Part shown: positions 8,365 through 16,805 of the stretch, in pieces
Position numbering within the stretch: the stretch's first letter is position 1
How the letters are laid out: each line of letters opens with the position of its first letter
Assembly: GCA_964435625.1 (NCBI GenBank)
Contig: CAYTAG010000001.1
Location: 1 to 64,000 of the forward strand
Direction of reading: 5' to 3'
Length of the DNA stretch: 64,000 bases
From: PXRE01 sp964435625
GTDB taxonomy: Archaea > Halobacteriota > Halobacteria > Halobacteriales > PXRE01
Translations under genes and position numbers: made by a program
Notes under the pieces: generated by a model
Databases searched by the model: none
Told to the model about the DNA's origin: nothing
What the model saw: only the letters and a program-made list of their open reading frames with translations

Positions 8365-9329
8365 TTGGGGTCGGTTTGACTGGCGTCGGCGTGGTCGATC
8401 CGTTCTTCGCGTTGCTGTCGATGGTCCTGTTTGGCGCCATCACGGGCGCGGGCGACTCCAGCGTCGACTTCGAGGTCCCGAACAGCCTACTCTACTCGGA
8501 GCTACACGAGACGTACATGAAGCGGGTCGCAGAAGGACGCGACCTCCGAGTAATCATCTCTGCCGACAATGCCGAGACGGGAGTCGGGAAGACTACTCTG
8601 GGCGTCTGTCTCGCGAAGCTCTGGGACATCTGGGGATGGGATGCCGCGAAGAAAGCGACGCTCGATCCTCGGGAGTACACGGTCCGGTACGACGGCCTCC
8701 GGAAGGTCAGCGTCCAATACCTCCTGGAAGCCGAGCAGGCACTGGAAAAGCGACGGGCAATGTCAGACGAGATCGTGGCTGTCGGCCACGACTTCGCCAC
8801 GAAGCGCTACCGACAGTTGATCGGCATCCTCGACCTGCCGAGCAAGTCCATGATGGACGCCCGGATCGCGGATACACTCTGCGACTACTGGATCCTCGTC
8901 CGCGAACGAGGTCATGCGGTCGTGTTCGAGTTCGACGAGAACCAATTCACGGGTAAGACCTACTACAAGAAGGTCGAAGAGATCTCCTGGCCACCCCTCG
9001 ACGGCGACCCGGACTACGAGGCCGTCGAACGGATGAAGGTCGAGTGGATGACGGACCAGACGCAATCGCGGTACGTGACCCGCGAGGAGTTCCAGGAGGC
9101 AAAGAAGAACTTCTGGCGGAAGGCCGAATTGAAAGCGACCTACAATCACGCCCAGGCGGCCTACGAGGTCAGCCAGGACGAGGACTCCGATTTCTCCGCG
9201 ACGCAAGCGGAGATTGGTCGCATCGTCGGACTGTCACAACCGCGAGTGAGTGACATTGTCAATGCCGATAGCTTCGACGATGTCTACTCATCGTTCAAAG
9301 ACAGCGCAGACGTCGAAATCGCGGGGTAG
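8361..9329 (+). CDS. P-loop ATPase with C-terminal helix-turn-helix
   Basis: 322 residues. A short hydrophobic N-terminus (about 10-30) precedes a Walker A loop, AETGVGKTT, at about 71-79. Several ordered acidic and hydrophobic strands follow but no clear second P-loop. Residues about 281-300 (TQAEIGRIVGLSQPRVSDIV) are a good HTH. Such single ATPases with a DNA-binding tail are found in tailless archaeal viruses and plasmids, where DNA packaging or delivery is suspected. Here it ends the rightward operon that diverges from the membrane-protein operon. The ATPase call is strong and the role is inferred. Confidence 0.85.
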   Translation: MIGVGLTGVGVVDPFFALLSMVLFGAITGAGDSSVDFEVPNSLLYSELHETYMKRVAEGRDLRVIISADNAETGVGKTTLGVCLAKLWDIWGWDAAKKATLDPREYTVRYDGLRKVSVQYLLEAEQALEKRRAMSDEIVAVGHDFATKRYRQLIGILDLPSKSMMDARIADTLCDYWILVRERGHAVVFEFDENQFTGKTYYKKVEEISWPPLDGDPDYEAVERMKVEWMTDQTQSRYVTREEFQEAKKNFWRKAELKATYNHAQAAYEVSQDEDSDFSATQAEIGRIVGLSQPRVSDIVNADSFDDVYSSFKDSADVEIAG

Positions 9330-9637
9330 AGAGCCATGAACGCCAAATCAATATCGAACACAGCAAAATCGCACGACGGCACCGGCATCAGCAATATCAA
9401 TCAGCAGGACACACACGTTACTTACTCTAATTCACGCGTGGTATCGCGCGGGGCGTCGCGCCGATACCCCGCCTCCGGGGGGGCACCCGGGCCTCGGATC
9501 GGTTCGTCGTTGGCCTCGATCGGTCGACCTCGGCCGCCCGCTCGTCGACGTCGACGGCGTCGCGATGCTCCTGGTGGGCGCGGCCGTCGACTGTCCTCGA
9601 GGTCGCTCGTCGAGCGCAGCTGCGGGAGGGTCGCACG
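9330..9637. other. Gap between ATPase and glycan operons with a strong hairpin
   Basis: No convincing gene. The first 100 bases are AT-rich. Two perfect 7-base arms (GGTATCG at 9440-9446 and CGATACC at 9462-9468), extended by GC pairs inside, could form a stable hairpin and end the ATPase transcript. From about 9510 to 9637 the base composition looks coding in more than one frame, for instance a VDLGRPLVDVDGVAMLLVG-like reading, but none has a start and a stop in keeping. It may be a gene relic or an upstream extension lost by frameshift. Confidence 0.5.
9440..9468. terminator. Hairpin after the ATPase gene
   Basis: Inverted repeat with 7-base perfect outer arms and further GC pairs, centred about 125 bases after the ATPase stop codon. 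It lies where transcription of the first operon would be expected to end. No T-run follows, so it could instead be a protein site or just a relic. Confidence 0.4.
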
Positions 9638-10804
9638 ATGAGCCGGCTCACCCGGATGACGGCCCGGCGGTTCCGCAAGCTGTTCGCGTGGGTGATCGCG
9701 CTCCTCCTGCTGGCCGCGCTCGTGCTGATTGTGCTCGCTCTCGCGTTCGTGCTGACGCCGGCGCCGGCGGAGCCGGCCGACGGTCGGACGCTGGCCCCGC
9801 TTCTCGGCCTCGCGGGGGCGGTCCGGACGCCGGCAACATCTCAGGAATCCGAAACCTGTCTGACGGATTCGGCGGGGGCAAGCCGGCCGCGAGTTTCTAT
9901 CGTGATCCCGACATATAACGAACGTGAGGTAATCTGGGCGACCGTCCAGGAGGTCCTCCTGACGGCGGAGGTGAGCGACCTCGACATCGAGGTGCTCGTC
10001 GTCGACGACGACAGTCCGGACAAGACCTGGTCGTTCGTCGAGTGGCAGTTCCGCGACGATCCGGTCCGGGTGATCCGTCGCGTCGACGAGCGGGGCCTCG
10101 CGACGGCCGTCCTGCGCGGCTTCCAGGAGGCGAACGGCGAGGTCCTCGTTTGCATGGACGCCGACGGCCAGCATCCGCCGGAGCGCCTGCCCGACCTCGT
10201 GCTCCCGTTCCAGCACGAGGACGTTGACGCCACCATCGGCTCACGTTACGTCGACGGTGGCGGCATCGACGGCTGGTCGCGGTCACGACAGGTCATCAGC
10301 CGCGGCGGGACGCTCCTGGCCGAGGTGAGCGTCGGCCGCACCTGGCAGATTTCCGACCCCATGAGCGGCTTCTTCGCGGTGCGGCGCTCGCTCGTCGACG
10401 ACATCCTCGAGGACCTCGACCCGACGGGGTACAAGGTCCTCCTGGAGATCCTCGCCCGGACGGACCCGCGCCGCGTGGTCGAAGTGCCGTTCACGTTCCG
10501 GGAGCGCCAGGCCGGGGTCAGCAAGCTCGACGCCCGCGAGACACTGCGGTTCCTCGCGCATCTGGGCGGCCTCTCCTGGCGCGAGGTCGACGCCGTCGGC
10601 GTGGCGATCCTGGCGGTCGGCACGATGATGTTGGCCTCGGGGCCGCTGCCGCTGGCCGCGAACGTCGGCCTGTTCGGCCTCGCGGCGCTGGTGGTGAGCC
10701 TGCGGTCGGCCCGCGATCTCGCCGCCGACCTGACCGCCCTCGACGTCGAGGTCGCGACGCCCATCGGTGACGCCGCCGACGCCGAGGAGGTGAGCGCGGC
10801 GTGA
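9638..10804 (+). CDS. GT2 glycosyltransferase, dolichyl-phosphate sugar synthase type
   Basis: 388 residues. An N-terminal helix (about 15-40) is followed by a GT-A domain: SIVIPTYNERE (87-97), VVDDDSP (121-127) and the metal-binding CMDADGQHPPE (172-182). The fold runs to about residue 310, and one or two hydrophobic helices follow (about 325-360). This is the pattern of DPM1-like polyprenyl-phosphate mannosyl or glucosyl synthases, which load sugar onto dolichol phosphate for the GT-C enzymes encoded next. The start sits after a region without clear coding. The next gene begins within its last codons (GTGA overlap). Confidence 0.88.
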   Translation: MSRLTRMTARRFRKLFAWVIALLLLAALVLIVLALAFVLTPAPAEPADGRTLAPLLGLAGAVRTPATSQESETCLTDSAGASRPRVSIVIPTYNEREVIWATVQEVLLTAEVSDLDIEVLVVDDDSPDKTWSFVEWQFRDDPVRVIRRVDERGLATAVLRGFQEANGEVLVCMDADGQHPPERLPDLVLPFQHEDVDATIGSRYVDGGGIDGWSRSRQVISRGGTLLAEVSVGRTWQISDPMSGFFAVRRSLVDDILEDLDPTGYKVLLEILARTDPRRVVEVPFTFRERQAGVSKLDARETLRFLAHLGGLSWREVDAVGVAILAVGTMMLASGPLPLAANVGLFGLAALVVSLRSARDLAADLTALDVEVATPIGDAADAEEVSAA

Positions 10805-12117
10805 GCCTCCGCGATCTCGCGTCGGCGCCATCGGAGTGGGACCTGACGCTCGACGAGTGGGACCCCGGCGCCGCAAACGTCGTCGCGTCGCTCGCGGCGC
10901 TGGTCATCCTCCGGTACGCCCTGATGCTGTGGGAGCTGTTCCATCCGGCGCCGCTGGCCCAGACGATCACGCTAATCTACATCGTAGCCATCGGCCTGGC
11001 GCTGCTCGGGCTGAGCGCCAGCGGCGTCGACCTCAGGGAGCACGCCGCCATCGTCGCCGTCATCGTGTTCTCGGTCCTTCTGGGGAGCTTCTACATATTC
11101 CTCGGGACGGGCCTGACCGTTCCTGCGCCCGGGCCCGACGCGGCGCTGTTCTCGCGGTACAGCGTCGACCTCCTACTGGCAGGCGAGAACCCGTACGCGG
11201 CGAGCATGGCGCCCGCCTGGGACCTGTACGGCGCGGACCCGTTGTCGGTGACGCCGACGACCGACGGCAGCCACGTCACGTCGTTGTCGTACCCGGCGGG
11301 GTCGGTCCTGGCGTTCGTCCCGGCGACCGTCGCCGGCGTCGAGGACGTCGGCAAGACGGCGGGCCTGGTCGCCATCGCGACGCTGCTGTTCCTGGCCGTC
11401 TACTCGCCGTCGGAGTTCGTCCTGGCGCCGATCATCGTCCTGATGGTCCAGGACATCATCTTCGGGTCGTTCCTCGGCTTGCTCGACGCCCTCTGGCTGT
11501 TCCCGACGCTGGTCGCGATGCAACTGTGGGCGACCGACCGGCGCCGGGCCGCCGCGGTCGCCCTCGGCATCGCCTGCTCGATGAAGCAACAGCCCTGGCT
11601 GATCACGCCGTTCCTGGCGATCTGGGTTTACAACGAGGCCGCGTCCTACCGCGCGTTCGGGCGCAGGGCGGCCACGCTGGGCGCGTACGGCCTCGCGCCC
11701 TTCATCGTGGTCAATGCCCCCTTCGTCATCTGGGACGCCCAGGCGTGGCTCACGAGCGTCCTGACACCGCTGAGCGGCGGCGGGGCGTCCCCCGTCAACC
11801 AGGGCGTCGGCCTGACGCTGCTGACGACCAGCGGCACCCTCCTGCTCCCGAAGGGCTTCTACGGGGTCCTTCTCGGGATCGTCACCATCTGGGCGCTCGT
11901 CCTGTACGCCGTCTACTGGGAGCGCGTCCGCTGGCTGGCCTGGCTGATGCCCGCGTTCCTGCTGTTTTTCCATTTCCGGTCGCTGTACTCCTACTTCCAG
12001 TTCGTCGTCCCGCTGGCGTACTTCGCGGCGCTGCACCAGTGGGACCTGGCCCGCGAGCGGGCGCCGGTCCCCGACGACGTCGTCTCCCGGGCCCGGGAGG
12101 TGGTCGCCCGTGTTTGA
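10801..12117 (+). CDS. Polytopic GT-C-like glycosyltransferase
   Basis: 438 residues with about ten to twelve hydrophobic segments. The motif YSVDLLLAGENPYAASM (about 120-136) is shared with the protein at 13548-14822 and resembles the first-loop motif of DUF2029/GT87-type membrane mannosyltransferases, which use lipid-linked sugars. The GTG start overlaps the GT2 stop as GTGA. It probably uses the product of the GT2 enzyme on the outer membrane face. The substrate cannot be read from sequence. Confidence 0.82.
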   Translation: MSLRDLASAPSEWDLTLDEWDPGAANVVASLAALVILRYALMLWELFHPAPLAQTITLIYIVAIGLALLGLSASGVDLREHAAIVAVIVFSVLLGSFYIFLGTGLTVPAPGPDAALFSRYSVDLLLAGENPYAASMAPAWDLYGADPLSVTPTTDGSHVTSLSYPAGSVLAFVPATVAGVEDVGKTAGLVAIATLLFLAVYSPSEFVLAPIIVLMVQDIIFGSFLGLLDALWLFPTLVAMQLWATDRRRAAAVALGIACSMKQQPWLITPFLAIWVYNEAASYRAFGRRAATLGAYGLAPFIVVNAPFVIWDAQAWLTSVLTPLSGGGASPVNQGVGLTLLTTSGTLLLPKGFYGVLLGIVTIWALVLYAVYWERVRWLAWLMPAFLLFFHFRSLYSYFQFVVPLAYFAALHQWDLARERAPVPDDVVSRAREVVARV

Positions 12118-12574
12118 CCCGACCGCCCTCTCCGTCGACGTCAAGCGAGCGCTCGTCATCCTCGCGGTCGGCCATCTGGCGTTCGTCGCCATCGGCGTGG
12201 GGGCGTCCTCCCTGGAGGCCGGGTCGCTGGACGTCGACGTCGAGGTCGTCGGCGTCGGAACCTCGAACGGCGGCAACGTCACCGTCGTTCACCTGCAGGT
12301 GACCAACAACGAACCGCACCCGATAGACCCCGTAGTCCGCGTGCCGTCGTCGTCCTGGAACGTGCGCAACGCCTGGACGCTTCGGGGCGGGCCAGACGTC
12401 CTCGCCCCGAACGAGACGGCCACCTACGCCGCCGTGGCGCCCGGCGAGCGCGCGGAGATCGTGCCGCCGGCCCAGGCGGTCATCGTGGTCACGAACGCCA
12501 GCACGCAACAGCGGACCGCCGTCGGGCCCGTTCGGCTCACTAACCAGACCCAGGGAGGTGAGTCCGGTGGCTGA
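12110..12574 (+). CDS. Single-anchor extracellular protein of the glycan operon
   Basis: 154 residues from a GTG that overlaps the previous gene. One N-terminal helix (about 12-32) precedes an extracellular beta-rich domain with N-glycosylation sequons (NVT, NET, NAS, NQT). The core ends in a VVRVPSS...APNETATY pattern reminiscent of small Ig-like or CARDB-type domains, though this is not secure. It may be an accessory subunit of the GT-C enzyme before it. Confidence 0.75.
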   Translation: MFDPTALSVDVKRALVILAVGHLAFVAIGVGASSLEAGSLDVDVEVVGVGTSNGGNVTVVHLQVTNNEPHPIDPVVRVPSSSWNVRNAWTLRGGPDVLAPNETATYAAVAPGERAEIVPPAQAVIVVTNASTQQRTAVGPVRLTNQTQGGESGG

Positions 12575-12809
12575 CCCATCGTCCCCGTCCTCGTCTGGCG
12601 ACGAGCACCCGACTGAGACAGACGAGGAGTCGCCGGTGGGCCCGCTCTGGGTGTTCTTGCTGATATTCTGGACGTTTATGGATCTGTTAATCCTCGGTGT
12701 CGAAGCGCTGTCAGCAGTCCTCGTGGTCGTCACCGGTGTCGCGGGCTACCTTCTCCTCCGAGGAGCCTACCGCATCTGGGCCTCCATGGGGGTCAATAGC
12801 GATGCTTGA
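12558..12809 (+). CDS. Small two-helix membrane protein
   Basis: 83 residues from a GTG at 12558; a second GTG at 12567 is equally possible. A Ser/Asp/Glu-rich N-terminus is followed by two hydrophobic segments (about 28-50 and 53-72). Overlaps with both neighbours place it firmly in the operon. No family recognised. Confidence 0.72.
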   Translation: MSPVADPSSPSSSGDEHPTETDEESPVGPLWVFLLIFWTFMDLLILGVEALSAVLVVVTGVAGYLLLRGAYRIWASMGVNSDA

Positions 12810-12951
12810 CGAGCGCCGCCCCGCTGCGGGCCGCGAGGACCTGGGCGAGGATCGCTCCGTCGGTCCCGAGCGGGCCGTTGCCGGCCTCGGTCGGCTCACG
12901 AACGAATCGCACGCCAACAACCACCCGCGAGTCTACGAGGTGAACCGATGA
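12802..12951 (+). CDS. 49-residue hypothetical protein
   Basis: A short frame from the ATG at 12802, overlapping the previous gene by eight bases and the next by four (ATGA). It encodes a hydrophilic, Arg/Glu-rich peptide without cysteines or membrane segments. The two overlaps and the haloarchaeal codon use are the only support. Confidence 0.55.
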   Translation: MLDERRPAAGREDLGEDRSVGPERAVAGLGRLTNESHANNHPRVYEVNR

Positions 12952-13262
12952 TCCCAGAACCCTACAAACGAGCAGCCCGCGTCCCGTTCGCCAGCGAACC
13001 TGAGCGCATCGACTACCGAATCAGCGCGTTCCTCAAGCTCTACGTCGTCATGCCGCTGGCGCTGATAGCCGTCGGGGCAGTATTAACACTGGTAGCCGAC
13101 TGGGCCTGGCGGGCCGGCCACATTACAACATCTCAGGCCCTGCTCGTAGGGAATGCGCTCATCCTCATCTGTATTCTGATCCCGTATCTGATGCTCCTGA
13201 TCGGTACCGTGGGCGCACTGAGACGACACCGCCGAGAACGGGGGGACGATGGGGATGCTTGA
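12948..13262 (+). CDS. Two-helix membrane protein
   Basis: 104 residues. A soluble N-terminus of about 25 residues precedes hydrophobic segments at about 30-52 and 65-92, and a basic tail follows. It sits between other very small membrane genes and overlaps both. It resembles a chaperone or assembly subunit for the large membrane enzymes only by context. Confidence 0.75.
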   Translation: MIPEPYKRAARVPFASEPERIDYRISAFLKLYVVMPLALIAVGAVLTLVADWAWRAGHITTSQALLVGNALILICILIPYLMLLIGTVGALRRHRRERGDDGDA

Positions 13263-13551
13263 TAAGCAACAGATTGTCGACGGCCTTCAGCGCCTCTCCG
13301 TCAGGCGTGTGAAGCGCCAAGTCTCCCGGCTACTGGTCCCGGCCCCCGTCCCGGCGGACAAGGCCAGCGAGGCCACTAAAGAAGCAATCTATATGTTCCT
13401 CGCCCTGGGGCCAGGAGCCATCATCGGAGCCCTAGCAAGTTACGGGTTCCCGTTCTCGATGCGGACAGGAATATTTGTGGGGGTGACACTCTCTACCTAC
13501 TTCTTCGCCTGGCGCTATTTCATGAAAACCCGGAGGTGGCAGGACATATGA
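13249..13551 (+). CDS. Two-helix membrane protein with basic N-terminus
   Basis: 100 residues. The N-terminal 40 residues are basic (RRVKRQVSRLL) and probably cytoplasmic. Helices lie at about 48-68 and 73-92, followed by a short basic tail. An ATG at 13255 is an alternative start. The stop overlaps the start of the second GT-C-like gene. Function unknown. Confidence 0.75.
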   Translation: MGMLDKQQIVDGLQRLSVRRVKRQVSRLLVPAPVPADKASEATKEAIYMFLALGPGAIIGALASYGFPFSMRTGIFVGVTLSTYFFAWRYFMKTRRWQDI

Positions 13552-14822
13552 GGGACCGAGCAGGGGACCTCGTGGCCGTGTTCGCCGGCGCCGTCCTCAT
13601 CCGGCTCGGGTTCGGCTTCCACGTCCAGTTCCTCGACGGGACGGGGCTGGCTGGCGTCGTCGTGCAGCTGACGCTCATCGCGCTCGGGCTGGCCTGCTTC
13701 GCCGCTGCCGTCTCACATCTCCCGGCGCGGCGGTACGCGCCGGATCTCGCGGGGATGGCCCTCGCTGCGGTCGCGATGGCCTGGGTCGTCCGGTTGCTCG
13801 TCCACCCGAGCGGTGGGATCGGGACCGACGCAATGCTGTACTCGCAGTACGCCGTCGACCTGCTGCTCGCTGGCGAGAACCCCTACGCCCACTCGATGCG
13901 CCCAGCGTTCGAACGGTACGGCGTCGAGGACATGGTCGGAACGGAACTGGCCACTGGCGGCCGTGTCGAGACGTTCTCGTATCCAGCCCTGTCGATCTGG
14001 TGGTTCCTCCCGCAGCGGCTCCTCGGGATCCCGAACCTCAACCTCACGACCGTCGGGGTCCTGGTCGCGACGCTGGCGTATCTCTCGGTCGAGGCCCCGG
14101 ACGAATACGCGTTGGCGCCGTTGGCCGCACTGTTCGCGACGCCGAACCTGCTGAACTTCGCCGCGGGCGGGATTTTCGACCTGCTCTGGGTCCTCCCGCT
14201 CCTGGTCGCGATGAAGTGCTGGCATGAACAACGGTACGTGGCGGCGAGTGTCCTCCTGGGGATCGCCAGCGCCACGAAGCCCCAGGCCTGGCTCGTGCTG
14301 CCGTTCCTGGCCGTCTGGCTCTTCCGAGCCGCCCCGACGACCCAGGCGTTTCTCAAGCGCGCTCGGACCTGCATCTCGTGGGGCCTCGTCGCGTTCCTCG
14401 TTCCGAACCTGCCGTTCATCGTCTGGGACCCGCTGGCCTGGCTGGCGAGCCTCGACCGCGCCATCGGCCTCTTCAGGCCGCCGATGGTCCAGGACGGGGT
14501 CGGCCTCGTTGCCATCTCCACGCACGGCCCGGTTGCCATCCCGTCGGGGATTCTCACGGGCCTCGTGGTCGCTGTCCTGGCGGGCCTGCTCGGTCTCTAC
14601 TGGCGGGCCTGGCCCGACGGCCGCTGGCTGGCCTGGATCGCCCCAACGCTACTGCTGTTCGTCCACTACCGGTCGATGCACAACTACTTCCTGTTCTTCG
14701 TCCCGGTCGCGTTCTACGTTGTGCTGCTGCAAGGCCGGGAGGACCAGGCCGGATCACGCGAGACTGAGCAGCCACCAGAGTCGTCGACGGCCCAGTCGAC
14801 AGGGGGACGTCCCGATGCTTGA
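13548..14822 (+). CDS. Second polytopic GT-C-like glycosyltransferase
   Basis: 424 residues with ten or more hydrophobic segments. YAVDLLLAGENPYAHSM (about 101-117) and the late RSMHNYFLFFVPVAFY match the counterpart motifs of the protein at 10801-12117, so the two are paralogues. ATG 13548 overlaps the upstream stop as ATGA and is preferred over an in-frame start 12 bases upstream. Two such enzymes in one operon suggest two sequential sugar transfers from a lipid carrier. Confidence 0.82.
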   Translation: MRDRAGDLVAVFAGAVLIRLGFGFHVQFLDGTGLAGVVVQLTLIALGLACFAAAVSHLPARRYAPDLAGMALAAVAMAWVVRLLVHPSGGIGTDAMLYSQYAVDLLLAGENPYAHSMRPAFERYGVEDMVGTELATGGRVETFSYPALSIWWFLPQRLLGIPNLNLTTVGVLVATLAYLSVEAPDEYALAPLAALFATPNLLNFAAGGIFDLLWVLPLLVAMKCWHEQRYVAASVLLGIASATKPQAWLVLPFLAVWLFRAAPTTQAFLKRARTCISWGLVAFLVPNLPFIVWDPLAWLASLDRAIGLFRPPMVQDGVGLVAISTHGPVAIPSGILTGLVVAVLAGLLGLYWRAWPDGRWLAWIAPTLLLFVHYRSMHNYFLFFVPVAFYVVLLQGREDQAGSRETEQPPESSTAQSTGGRPDA

Positions 14823-16074
14823 CCGGACGGAGACGCAACTCGCGCACCTGTTGGAGCGGGTCGGAGCCGATCAGTATGTCGACCCTGCCCGAGCCGTCCG
14901 TTTCGCGGAGTGGTCCCTGGTTGGCCTGCTCGGCGCGGTCCTCGACCTCTCGGTCACGATCACGACGCTGCCGCACCTGCACTACTTGCTCGCGAACGGC
15001 CTCGGGTTCGTCCTAGCGGTCTCCTGGAACTTCAGCGGCAACTGGCTCATCACCTACGACCGGCCCGACGGGACCCTCGCCAGGCAGTTCGCCAGCTATG
15101 TCGGGCTACACGCCGTCACATTCGGAATTCGCGGCGCCGTCCTCGTCGTCCTCGTCGAGGCCGCCGGGACGGACGGCCTGACCGCGACCCTTGTCGCCGT
15201 CGGCGTGGCCGCCGTCTCAAACTTCGTGGGCACCGAGCGGATCTTCGGCGGCGCCGGCCACCTCTGGTTCGACGCGATCGCCGCACTCAACCAGACCGCG
15301 CACGCCGTCTACTCCTCACGGCTCCGAAGCGCCCTGCAGCAGACCGGACTCTACACTATCCTTTACGGGCTGTATCTCCGGGCGTTTGGCCTGCTCTACC
15401 GCGAGGACCAGATCGACATCGAACACGGTGATGCCACGGCGACCCTCTACATGGAGACGGCGCCGGAGGTCGTGTCCGTGATGCACTCCCTCGAAAAAGA
15501 GCAGCACATCCTGGAGACGTTCGTCGGCGAACTCCGGCCGGACGACATCTGCCTCGACGTCGGCGCGAACCTCGGAGTCTACACCTGCCTCGCCGCCGAC
15601 GCCGCCCACACCGTGACCGCCGTCGAGCCGCACCCGCCGACCGTCGCGCGGCTTCGCGAGAACGTTGCTCTCAACGACTACGACGAGACGGTCACCGTCG
15701 TCGACGGCGCGCTCGCCGCCACGACCGGGACCGCCACCCTCGCGACCGAACGCGACGAGGTCGGGACCCAGACACCCTATCTCACCGAGCCAGCGTTCGG
15801 CGGACTCGAGGTCCCACAGTACCGTGGCGATGACCTCGTCAGAGGTAATGTCCCGCCGCCAACGGTCGTGAAGATCGACGTCGAGGGAGCCGAACTGGGT
15901 GTCCTGGCCGGACTCGAGGACACGCTCGCGTCCTGCCGGCTCGTCCTCTGCGAAGTCCATCACGACGCGGTCGGCAAGGCCGTCCAGAACTGGTTCGAGA
16001 TCCGTGGCTGGCAGCTGTCGACCATCCACGCAACCCACACGCAAACCTACCTCCTTGCAACCAACAATGACTGA
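14815..16074 (+). CDS. GtrA-FkbM fusion: membrane flippase-like domain plus sugar methyltransferase
   Basis: 419 residues from the ATG at 14815, which overlaps the GT-C stop by eight bases. Residues about 30-150 hold four hydrophobic helices with the GtrA signature SNFVGTERIF (135-144). GtrA proteins are thought to flip polyprenyl-phosphate sugars. After a linker, residues about 240-400 form an FkbM-type SAM methyltransferase: DICLDVGANLGVYT (244-257), AVEPHP (269-274) and KIDVEGAELGVL (about 353-364). The fusion would tie methylation of a sugar to its lipid carrier step. Fusion in one frame is clear; the coupling is inference. Confidence 0.85.
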   Translation: MLDRTETQLAHLLERVGADQYVDPARAVRFAEWSLVGLLGAVLDLSVTITTLPHLHYLLANGLGFVLAVSWNFSGNWLITYDRPDGTLARQFASYVGLHAVTFGIRGAVLVVLVEAAGTDGLTATLVAVGVAAVSNFVGTERIFGGAGHLWFDAIAALNQTAHAVYSSRLRSALQQTGLYTILYGLYLRAFGLLYREDQIDIEHGDATATLYMETAPEVVSVMHSLEKEQHILETFVGELRPDDICLDVGANLGVYTCLAADAAHTVTAVEPHPPTVARLRENVALNDYDETVTVVDGALAATTGTATLATERDEVGTQTPYLTEPAFGGLEVPQYRGDDLVRGNVPPPTVVKIDVEGAELGVLAGLEDTLASCRLVLCEVHHDAVGKAVQNWFEIRGWQLSTIHATHTQTYLLATNND

Positions 16075-16378
16075 GAAACCACGAGCAACCAACCCCGGAG
16101 CAACCGAGACGCACAGACATTCGACCGGCGGCCAGTGCGATGCCGATGCGGCCGCGAATCGCGGGCAGACAACCGGCGGGGACGTGATGGGGCTGGTCGT
16201 GCTGCTGATCGCACTCGCCGTTGCGCTCCTGGTCCTCGTCGACGGACTGTGGCGCCTCGCTGGATCCGTGCGATGGGAACTGAGAATCTGGGGCGTCTTC
16301 ACCGCCCTCCTCACCGCGGTCTGGATCGGCGGCTACCTGCTCAGCCGCAAGGACGGGGGTGACGATGCCCGAGAGTAA
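16067..16378 (+). CDS. Two-helix membrane protein
   Basis: 103 residues from an ATG overlapping the GtrA-FkbM stop; a start at 16187 (63 residues, beginning MGLVV) is also possible. The first 40 residues are polar and low complexity. Helices lie at about 42-62 and 76-94. Function unknown. Confidence 0.68.
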   Translation: MTEKPRATNPGATETHRHSTGGQCDADAAANRGQTTGGDVMGLVVLLIALAVALLVLVDGLWRLAGSVRWELRIWGVFTALLTAVWIGGYLLSRKDGGDDARE

Positions 16379-16457
16379 CATCGCCGTCGACGGCGAGGAC
16401 GCCGACGGGGACGGCCTCGACGACGACCTCAACGCGGACCCGAACTCGCAACGATGA
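16365..16457 (+). CDS. 30-residue peptide with a calcium-loop motif
   Basis: A very short frame overlapping the previous stop by 14 bases and the next start by four (ATGA). It contains DGEDADGDGLDDDLNADP, the spacing of type-3 thrombospondin/EF-hand-like calcium loops (DxDxDG) found in haloarchaeal surface proteins. Perfect coupling at both ends argues for expression. It may be a relic of a larger Ca-binding protein. Confidence 0.5.
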   Translation: MPESNIAVDGEDADGDGLDDDLNADPNSQR

Positions 16458-16801
16458 CTGGTGAGCAACAGCCCGACGCCCGAGACGAAACGGCACACAG
16501 TCCCCTGAGCGACCTGAAAGAGATGATCCACGCCCTGCACGGCCACCGGGTCGCCCTCGTTCACAGCGACCTCCCGGACGACGTCCGGTCGGCCGTCGAG
16601 GCGAACGGGGAGCGACTGGCCCTCCTCAGGATTCTCCGGCTGATCGACCACTACGAGGACCACGGCGGGTTCCCCGACGCCTACGACGATGGCGTTGCGT
16701 CGTACCAGGACCTCTCGAAGGCGACGCTCGGCGTCATCTCCGAGGCGCAGGCCGACGCCGACGACGCCACCGACCCGCGACCGGACACGACTTTCCACTG
16801 A
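16454..16801 (+). CDS. Hypothetical soluble helical protein
   Basis: 115 residues, acidic and mainly helical, without cysteines or membrane segments (core LSDLKEMIHALHGHRVALVHSDL...LALLRILRLIDHYEDHGGFP). It lies between the 30-residue Ca-motif peptide and the sulfotransferase-like gene. Family not recognised. Confidence 0.72.
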   Translation: MTGEQQPDARDETAHSPLSDLKEMIHALHGHRVALVHSDLPDDVRSAVEANGERLALLRILRLIDHYEDHGGFPDAYDDGVASYQDLSKATLGVISEAQADADDATDPRPDTTFH

Positions 16802-16805
16802 TCCA

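Noticed and set aside
9336..9641. Rightward 101-codon frame after the ATPase
   Set aside because: The second half is poly-Arg from a GC-rich shadow frame and it crosses the strong hairpin at 9440-9468.
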